A program made the translations under genes and the position numbers. Of a DNA stretch of 21,014 bases, positions 16,729-21,014 are shown in pieces (the first letter of the stretch is position 1; each line of letters opens with the position of its first letter). This DNA is from CAYYJM01 sp964471755 (GTDB taxonomy: Bacteria > Planctomycetota > Planctomycetia > Gemmatales > Gemmataceae), in contig CAYYJM010000096.1 in the NCBI GenBank assembly GCA_964471755.1, forward strand, positions 1 through 21,014, read 5' to 3'. Below the pieces are notes generated by a model, which did not search any database, was not told where the DNA came from, and worked only from the letters and a program-made list of their open reading frames with translations.

Positions 16729-16788
16729 CTGGCCCGAATAGCCGAGGTCGGTTTCGAGGTCGAACTCACCGACGCTGTCGGGGTGGTA
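16729..16788 (-). pseudogene. Eroded fragment of the mutase large-subunit gene (5' part)
   Basis: About 51 of 60 bases match 13896-13955 of the large-subunit gene. The minus-strand translation gives VGEFDLETDLGYSGQ, against VGEFDPETDLGYPGQ at residues 43-57 of the intact protein. It has no start, no catalytic part and sits in the short gap between the DUF4058 gene and the end of the TIGR02996 gene. It is a second dispersed remnant of the mutase operon, older than the one at 11686 judging by its lower identity. Confidence 0.8.
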
Positions 16789-16795
16789 TCATGTG

Positions 16796-17086
16796 TCAGC
16801 CTGTCGTCAATCGTTCCAGCGCGGCCAGCACCGAGCGGGCCGTCTCCGGGGCCGGGGACGGTTCGTCGAGCAGAGCCGTGAGTTCCTCGCGTCGCTCCGA
16901 CTCGGCAGCGAGGACGGCGGGATCGGCGAACCGCGCGACGAACTGCCGTACGGCACTCATCAGACAGATTTCTTCCTCCCAGTTGACCCACTCGCGCACG
17001 ATCGGCAGGGCGATGGCCGCGCCGGAGCCAAGACCGCTCAGCGCGTTCACGACATGATAACTCAGCCACACGTCGCCGCGATTCAC
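16796..17086 (-). CDS. Downstream half of the TIGR02996 gene, possibly translated on its own
   Basis: A 96-residue open frame from GTG 17086: WLSYHVVNALSGLGSGAAIALPIVREWVNWEEEICLMSA..., wholly helical in appearance, with no signal peptide or known motif. GAGGAA lies about ten bases upstream of the GTG, so independent initiation is possible. The protein-like composition shows this frame was under selection until recently. Whether it is expressed alone or is the severed end of the upstream domain cannot be decided from the sequence. Confidence 0.45.
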   Translation of the reverse strand: MNRGDVWLSYHVVNALSGLGSGAAIALPIVREWVNWEEEICLMSAVRQFVARFADPAVLAAESERREELTALLDEPSPAPETARSVLAALERLTTG

Positions 17087-17294
17087 GAGCGGCCGGTTCC
17101 TCGTCGAGCAGGGGAATCAACCCCGCCGCTGGATGATCCAGCATCGGCCCCATGGCGCGGGCCAGGAGCGGCTCGCGCAGCCACGAACCGCGTGGGTCGT
17201 CGTGCTCCTCCAGCCAGTCGGCCAGGATGAGCCGATTGGTCTCATCGGGATAATCGACCGCGTAGGCTGCCAGCATCGTGTTCAGGTCGGTCAT
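16796..17294 (-). pseudogene. TIGR02996-domain gene, probably frameshifted
   Basis: From ATG 17294 the frame reads MTDLNTMLAAYAVDYPDETN, then RLILADWLEEHDDPRGSWLR, a clear TIGR02996 domain, and then GLIPLLDEE. After this the same frame loses protein character (Arg/Ser-rich) and stays open for over 2 kb only because of high GC. A frame shifted by +1 picks up well-formed sequence (NRGDVWLSYHVVNALSGLGS) and stops at 16796. The simplest reading is one gene of about 165 codons with an extra base near 17087-17100. Two overlapping genes, the second starting at GTG 17086, are the alternative. TIGR02996 function is unknown. Confidence 0.6.
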
Positions 17295-17344
17295 GGGGTC
17301 GGGCTCCGGTTCTTTCGATTTCCTCTCAGAGACAGTTCCAGAAG

Positions 17345-17602
17345 CGGCTCCCTCTCCCCCGGTACTCCGGGGGAGAGGGCTGGGGTGAGGGGGAAGTGCC
17401 TTTCCAGCCAGGGAAGACGCAGACCCCCTCACCCCAACCCCTCTCCTCTGAGTACAGGGGCGAGGGGCTCAGTCGGCTCCCTCTCCCCCGGTACTCCGGG
17501 GGAGAGGGCTGGGGTGAGGGGGAAGTGACTCTCCAGTCAGGGAAGAGGCAGACCCCCTCACCCCAACCCCTCTCCCCTGAGTACAGGGGCGAGGGGCTTT
17601 CG
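17345..17602. repeat. Two tandem 129-bp units of CTCTCCCC-type palindromes
   Basis: Unit 1 is 17345-17473 and unit 2 is 17474-17602, with only a few differences. Each unit opens with a near-perfect palindrome (CCCTCTCCCCC, GGTACTCCG, GGGGAGAGGG) followed by GGGGTGAGGGGG. It ends with the inverse, CCCCCTCACCCC, and a GTACAGGGGCGAGGGG half, so both small hairpins and a unit-length hairpin can form. The array fills the gap between the thiolase stop codon and the TIGR02996 gene and probably ends or processes thiolase transcripts. It has no spacers of CRISPR kind. Confidence 0.92.
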
Positions 17603-17612
17603 GAACAGTCCC

Positions 17613-18791
17613 TCACACCCGCTCGACCGCCATCGCCACGGCGTTGCCACCGCCCAGGCAGAGCGATGCCAGGCCGCGCTTCAGACCGAACCGCTCCAGC
17701 GCGTACAGCAGCGTCACCAGGACTCGCGTCCCCGACGCCCCGATCGGATGGCCCAGGGCGATCGCTCCGCCATGGACGTTGATCTTCGCCTCGTCGATGG
17801 CCAGATCCTTGTTGCACGCCAGCATCTGGCTCGCGAACGCCTCGTTCAACTCGTACAGATCGACCTCCTTCGCCGACCAGCCGGCCTTCTCCAGACACTG
17901 ACGAACGGCTGTCACCGGAGCGATAAAGATCTCCTTCGGATGGACGCCGCTCGTCGCGTACGCCACGATCCGGGCCAGCGGCTTCGTGCCCAGCTTCTCG
18001 GCCGCCGCCTGCGTGCCGACGACGACGGCCGCCGCTCCGTCGCTGAGTGTCGAGGCGTTGCCGGCTGTCACCAGGCCGTCACTCTTGAACGACGGCCGGA
18101 GCTTCGCCAGGCCCTCCGCTGTCGTTTCCGGACGAATGCCCTCGTCGTGGTCGATCGTCCGGGCCTTCGCGCCGCTGCCGACGGTCACCGGCACGACCTC
18201 GGCGGCGAACGCTCCGCTCTCCCAGGCCCGGGCCGCGCGCTGCTGGCTCTGGGCCGAGAAGCGGTCCATGTCCTGGCGGGTGACGCCGCACATCGTCGCG
18301 ATGTGTTCGGCCGCCTCGCCCATGTGCCAGTCCTCGAAGGCGCACCACAGGCCGTCGTGGACCATGGCATCGACGGCCTTCTGATCGCCGAACTTCCAGC
18401 CGGTGCGAGCCCCGAACAGCAGGTACGGAGCCCAGCTCATGTTCTCGATGCCGCCGGCCGCGACGAGCGCGGCATCGCCGGCCCGGATCGCCTGAGCGGC
18501 GAGCATGACGGCCTTGAGGCCGGAGCCGCACACCTTGTTGATGGTGATCGCGGCGATCGTCACCGGCAGGCCGGCCTTGAGGGCGACCTGCCGGGCCGGA
18601 TTCTGGCCCAGGCCGGCCTGGAGGACGTTGCCGATGATGACCTCGTCGATCTGGTCGGGCCGGACGCCGGCTCGTTCGAGGGCGGCCGTCAGGGCGATGG
18701 CCCCGAGCTGGACGGCCGGCACGTCGGCGAAGCCGCCCAGGTACTTGCCGATCGGAGTCCGTGCCGCGGAGAGGAGGAGGGCCTCGGCCAT
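17613..18791 (-). CDS. Acetyl-CoA C-acetyltransferase (thiolase)
   Basis: A 392-residue thiolase, the exact size of PhaA/AtoB-type enzymes. The acyl-accepting nucleophile is Cys88 in NKVCGSG, His348 lies in HGGAIALGHPIGASG, and Cys378 in CLGGGN; all catalytic residues are present. It condenses two acetyl-CoA to acetoacetyl-CoA or cleaves acetoacetyl-CoA in the cytoplasm. Biosynthetic or degradative use cannot be told. The ATG at 18791 has GAGGAA upstream. It is divergent from the Nudix gene, with 98 bases between, and is not in an operon with other beta-oxidation genes, although the acyl-CoA mutase operon lies about 3.5 kb further on. Confidence 0.93.
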   Translation of the reverse strand: MAEALLLSAARTPIGKYLGGFADVPAVQLGAIALTAALERAGVRPDQIDEVIIGNVLQAGLGQNPARQVALKAGLPVTIAAITINKVCGSGLKAVMLAAQAIRAGDAALVAAGGIENMSWAPYLLFGARTGWKFGDQKAVDAMVHDGLWCAFEDWHMGEAAEHIATMCGVTRQDMDRFSAQSQQRAARAWESGAFAAEVVPVTVGSGAKARTIDHDEGIRPETTAEGLAKLRPSFKSDGLVTAGNASTLSDGAAAVVVGTQAAAEKLGTKPLARIVAYATSGVHPKEIFIAPVTAVRQCLEKAGWSAKEVDLYELNEAFASQMLACNKDLAIDEAKINVHGGAIALGHPIGASGTRVLVTLLYALERFGLKRGLASLCLGGGNAVAMAVERV

Positions 18792-18889
18792 GATGGGTTC
18801 CTCGTTGGCGTTGCGTGCGGGGGTCTGTAGGAATTCTACGGCCCGGACGCCACGAATGGGAGGCGAACCGGGTCCGAGAGGGAACTGCC

Positions 18890-19402
18890 ATGACGCGTGA
18901 GATCGTCTACGTCGGCCGGAAGATCCAGGTTGCCCGGGAGCATCGCACCTCGGCGACGGGCCAGGCGTACTTCGTCGATGTGATCCTGCACCCCGGAGCG
19001 GTGGCGATCCTGCCGCTGGTCAGCGCGACGGAGATCTGCCTGCTCCGCAACGAACGTCCGGTGCTGGGCCAGACGCTCTGGGAGATCCCGGCCGGCACCC
19101 TGGAACCGGGCGAGCCGATCGAGCATGCCGCCGTGCGCGAGTTGGAGGAGGAGACCGGCTACCGTGCCGGCCGCTTCGAGAAGCTGACGGCGTTCTACCC
19201 ATCGCCGGGCTGCATCAACGAGAAGACGCACCTGTTCGTGGCCCACGACCTGACGCCCGGCGCGATGCGGCCGGAGATCGACGAGAACCTGCACCCCGAG
19301 ACGGTGTCGCTGGCCCAGGCCCTCGCCTGGATGCGCGATGGCACCATCCAGGACGCCAAGACGATCATCGCGCTCTTGTGGTGGACGACGCGGCCGGGGT
19401 GA
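18890..19402 (+). CDS. Nudix hydrolase, ADP-ribose pyrophosphatase-like
   Basis: A 170-residue protein from ATG 18890, which has GAGAGGGAAC upstream; the frame extends 25 codons further up, but that part is the intergenic region. The Nudix box is complete: G69-x5-E75-x7-R83-E-L-E-E-E-T-G90-Y, binding the metal for pyrophosphate hydrolysis. WEIPAGTLEPGE before it and FYPSPGCINEKTHLFVA after it are typical of the ADP-ribose/ADP-sugar pyrophosphatase group (NudF-like). It probably turns ADP-ribose or similar nucleotide sugars into AMP and sugar phosphate. It stands alone, divergent from the thiolase gene. Confidence 0.92.
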   Translation: MTREIVYVGRKIQVAREHRTSATGQAYFVDVILHPGAVAILPLVSATEICLLRNERPVLGQTLWEIPAGTLEPGEPIEHAAVRELEEETGYRAGRFEKLTAFYPSPGCINEKTHLFVAHDLTPGAMRPEIDENLHPETVSLAQALAWMRDGTIQDAKTIIALLWWTTRPG

Positions 19403-19484
19403 TGCAGTTTTTGCCGTCGGCCTCGGACCAGAAACTCGCATTCGGGCGTCTGGGTGAAGGTCGCTCAGAGGCTGCACGGAAAGC

Positions 19485-19504
19485 CCCTCGCCCCGGTACT
19501 CCGG
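19485..19504. repeat. Left half of a palindromic repeat split by the insertion sequence
   Basis: CCCCTCGCCCCGGTACTCCG here is continued after the insertion sequence by GGGGAGAGGGG and GTTGGGGTGAGGGG (20970-20992). Joined, the two halves restore a repeat of the same type as at 17345-17602. The last nine bases (19496-19504) are the left target duplication. Confidence 0.88.
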
Positions 19505-19520
19505 CTTATTGGGGGAGGTA
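19505..19520 (+). repeat. Left terminal inverted repeat of the IS4-family element
   Basis: GCTTATTGGGGGAGGT, exactly complementary to 20945-20960. Matching breaks off right after these 16 bases. Confidence 0.92.
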
Positions 19521-19609
19521 CGCCGTCTGGGCAAGAAAAGAAGGGGCAGGACAGGGGTTGTCCGTATGTTGGACCGTATCTGACGCGGTTCGGCATCCGG
19601 AGCATTTCC

Positions 19610-20926
19610 ATGTCCCACCCCGGCTCACTCTACCAATGGCACGACCTGCTGGCCAGCGCCTTCCCCGATCTCAACCCCGCCCAGCAGCGCGGCCTCGCCG
19701 AGTTCTCCTACGGCATGGCGCTGGCCCGGTCCGCCTCCGTCACCAAGGTCGCCCTGCAACTCTCCGACCTGCTCGGTGAGAAGTACGACTCCACCAAGCA
19801 ACGGCTCCGAGACTGGTACTGCCCGGCCAGCGCCAAGGCCGGGCGATGCCGACGGCAGCTCGACGTCCGATCCTGCTTCGCGCCGCTGCTGAAGTGGATC
19901 CTCGAGGACTGGCCCGGCAAGCAACTGGCCATCGCGCTCGACGCCACCGCGCTGGGCGAACGCTTCACCGTCCTGTGCATCAGCGTCGTCTACAAGGGCT
20001 GCGCCGTCCCCGTGGCCTGGCGGATCCTGCCCGCCAACGTGCCCCACCCCTGGAAGCCCGAGTGGCTCGCCCTCCTCAAGGAGTTCCGGCGCGTCGTCCC
20101 CCGCGACTGGACCGTCATCGCCATGACCGACCGCGGCCTGTACGCCAAGTGGCTCTTCCAGGCCATCCAACGGTGCTCCTGGCACCCCTTCATGCGGATC
20201 AACAACGCGGGCACCTTCCGGCCCGACGGCGAGAAGCAACGTCGGCCGCTGCAATCGTTTACGGCGACGACCGGCGAGCAGTGGGCCGGCCGGGGGCAGG
20301 CCTTCAAGGACGCCCCCAAGCGGCTCCAGTGTACGCTGCTGGCGCGCCGGGACGAGGGCTACGCCGACCCCTGGCTGGTGCTGACCGACCTGCCGCCGGA
20401 GTCGGCCGAGGTGTGCTGGTACGGCTTGAGGAGTTGGATCGAGCAGGGGTTCAAGCGGCTCAAGAGCGGCGGCTGGGATTGGCAGAAGACGCACATGAGT
20501 GACCCCGGCCGGGCCGAACGCCTGTGGCTGGCGATGGCGGTGGCGACGTGGTGGTGCCTGCTGGTCGGCGGCGAGGCGGAGGAGAGTGAACGCCCGGTGG
20601 AGACGATCGGCCCGCTGCCGCGACCGGCCGAGTCGGCGCGTCGCGGCACGCCGGACGAACGGCCCTCGCCGAAGGGTCCGTTGGATTGGGGCGCGGGGCC
20701 GGTCGGCGAGGTCACCTGTCCGGGCGGAGGGGAGTCCGACCTCTCGACCGGCGCGAGGCACGCCGGGGATCGCCCGACTCCGCGGGCGATCAGCGTGTTC
20801 CAGCGCGGGCGGACGGCGATCGTCAACGCATTGATTCGTGACGGGACGCTCCTGTTGGGCAAGACGCTGCCGGAACCCTGGCCGATACATCCGCCCGCGC
20901 GGGTGGTATCAAAAGTCGTACCATAA
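19610..20926 (+). CDS. IS4-family DDE transposase
   Basis: A 438-residue protein from ATG 19610 (MSHPGSLYQWHDLL). The frame is open back to 19454, but that lies outside the element, so the internal start is preferred. GGAG lies about eight bases upstream. The catalytic triad is D111 (ALDATALG), D174 (AMTDRGLYAKW) and E278. The last sits in Y271-x2-R274-x3-E278-x6-K285, an exact YREK signature of the IS4 family. A strand insertion region lies between D174 and E278. The C-terminal about 110 residues (after WWCLLVGG) are Pro/Gly-rich and end at the right side of the element. It cuts and joins the element ends. Confidence 0.92.
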   Translation: MSHPGSLYQWHDLLASAFPDLNPAQQRGLAEFSYGMALARSASVTKVALQLSDLLGEKYDSTKQRLRDWYCPASAKAGRCRRQLDVRSCFAPLLKWILEDWPGKQLAIALDATALGERFTVLCISVVYKGCAVPVAWRILPANVPHPWKPEWLALLKEFRRVVPRDWTVIAMTDRGLYAKWLFQAIQRCSWHPFMRINNAGTFRPDGEKQRRPLQSFTATTGEQWAGRGQAFKDAPKRLQCTLLARRDEGYADPWLVLTDLPPESAEVCWYGLRSWIEQGFKRLKSGGWDWQKTHMSDPGRAERLWLAMAVATWWCLLVGGEAEESERPVETIGPLPRPAESARRGTPDERPSPKGPLDWGAGPVGEVTCPGGGESDLSTGARHAGDRPTPRAISVFQRGRTAIVNALIRDGTLLLGKTLPEPWPIHPPARVVSKVVP

Positions 20927-20944
20927 CGATTGAGCCGATAACAG

Positions 20945-20960
20945 ACCTCCCCCAATAAGC
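20945..20960 (-). repeat. Right terminal inverted repeat of the IS4-family element
   Basis: ACCTCCCCCAATAAGC, exactly complementary to 19505-19520, 18 bases after the transposase stop codon. Confidence 0.92.
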
Positions 20961-20992
20961 GGTACTCCGGGGAGAGGGGTTGGGGTGAGGGG
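20961..20992. repeat. Right half of the split palindromic repeat
   Basis: Begins with the second copy of the target duplication GGTACTCCG and continues GGGGAGAGGGG and TTGGGGTGAGGGG, as in the array at 17345-17602. The last 22 bases of the window after it show nothing recognisable. Confidence 0.88.
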
Positions 20993-21014
20993 TCTTCGTT
21001 TTCGCTGGTTTCGT

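Larger units (their letters stand above)
19505..20960 (+). mobile_element. Complete IS4-family insertion sequence, 1456 bp
   Basis: The ends are exact 16-bp inverted repeats, GCTTATTGGGGGAGGT at 19505-19520 and its complement at 20945-20960. Directly outside, GGTACTCCG occurs at 19496-19504 and again at 20961-20969, a 9-bp target duplication (the left/right assignment is ambiguous by one base on each side because of shared G and C). One transposase with intact DDE and YREK motifs fills the element. Perfect ends, duplication and open frame indicate a recent, possibly still active insertion. It sits in the centre of a palindromic repeat. Confidence 0.93.

Noticed and set aside
14111..17294. A new defence island or toxin-antitoxin system
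   Set aside because: Rpn, Uma2, DUF4058 and TIGR02996 genes are scattered widely in planctomycetes, and nothing here shows a toxin/antitoxin pair, a sensor with effector, or known defence genes nearby.
14874..17432. An 852-codon minus-strand open frame
   Set aside because: It runs in the wrong frame over the Rpn and DUF4058 genes and is Arg/Gly/Ala-rich. Only its first about 65 codons from 17294 (the TIGR02996 domain) look like real protein.
17345..17602. CRISPR-like repeat array
   Set aside because: There are only two units of 129 bases, each internally palindromic, with no short repeat/unique spacer pattern and no cas genes.
19454..19609. Longer transposase start at 19454
   Set aside because: This ATG lies outside the left inverted repeat (19505), so it cannot be part of the mobile element; ATG 19610 gives a normal IS4-type N-terminus.
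18836..19618. A 260-codon minus-strand frame over the Nudix gene
   Set aside because: It is the reverse-frame shadow of the Nudix gene and crosses the end of the insertion sequence.

Overview
The window reads as a high-GC chromosomal segment of a planctomycete, most likely of the Gemmata/Isosphaera type. This is inferred from the complete Bat (aerotolerance-type) operon, TIGR02996-domain genes, two Uma2-family genes, DUF4058 and Rpn-type genes, and at least three families of palindromic interspersed repeats in 21 kb. There was no database search, so the taxonomic call is a judgement from gene content.

Layout. 1-4891, minus strand: a compact batA-batB-batC-batD-batE operon with 4-19 bp overlaps, broken only between batB and batC by a perfect 31-bp inverted repeat. 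It probably continues off the left edge. 4892-5123: a second palindromic repeat between the bat operon and a plus-strand FMN reductase. 5124-7912: FMN reductase (+), an ArnT/PMT-like membrane glycosyltransferase (-) and a secreted CAP-domain protein (+). 7815-14066, minus strand: an operon for a B12-dependent acyl-CoA mutase (large subunit, small B12-binding subunit, MeaB-type GTPase), followed by a DUF1415 protein and a SAM methyltransferase. The active-site pair Phe79/Gln197 of the large subunit fits isobutyryl-CoA mutase rather than methylmalonyl-CoA mutase. Two Uma2 genes, with a chimeric scrap of both mutase genes between them, sit between the large- and small-subunit genes.

14111-17294, minus strand: an accessory block upstream of the mutase operon. 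It holds a conserved hypothetical protein with a TIGR02996-like insert, an Rpn/DUF4351-type protein, a DUF4058 protein carrying the same C-terminal tail as the Rpn protein, a further eroded fragment of the mutase large-subunit gene, and a probably frameshifted TIGR02996 gene. 17345-17602: a 129-bp tandem repeat built of palindromes. 17613-19402: a thiolase (-) and a divergent Nudix hydrolase (+). 19505-20960: an intact IS4-family insertion sequence with 16-bp terminal inverted repeats and a 9-bp target duplication, inserted into the centre of one of the palindromic repeats.

The most striking signal is the rearrangement around the mutase operon: duplicated scraps of both subunit genes at separate accessory-gene boundaries, a mosaic Uma2 pair, and a C-terminal tail shared between two otherwise unrelated accessory proteins. 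No wholly new defence or biosynthetic system is evident. No tRNA, rRNA, CRISPR array or recognisable riboswitch was seen.
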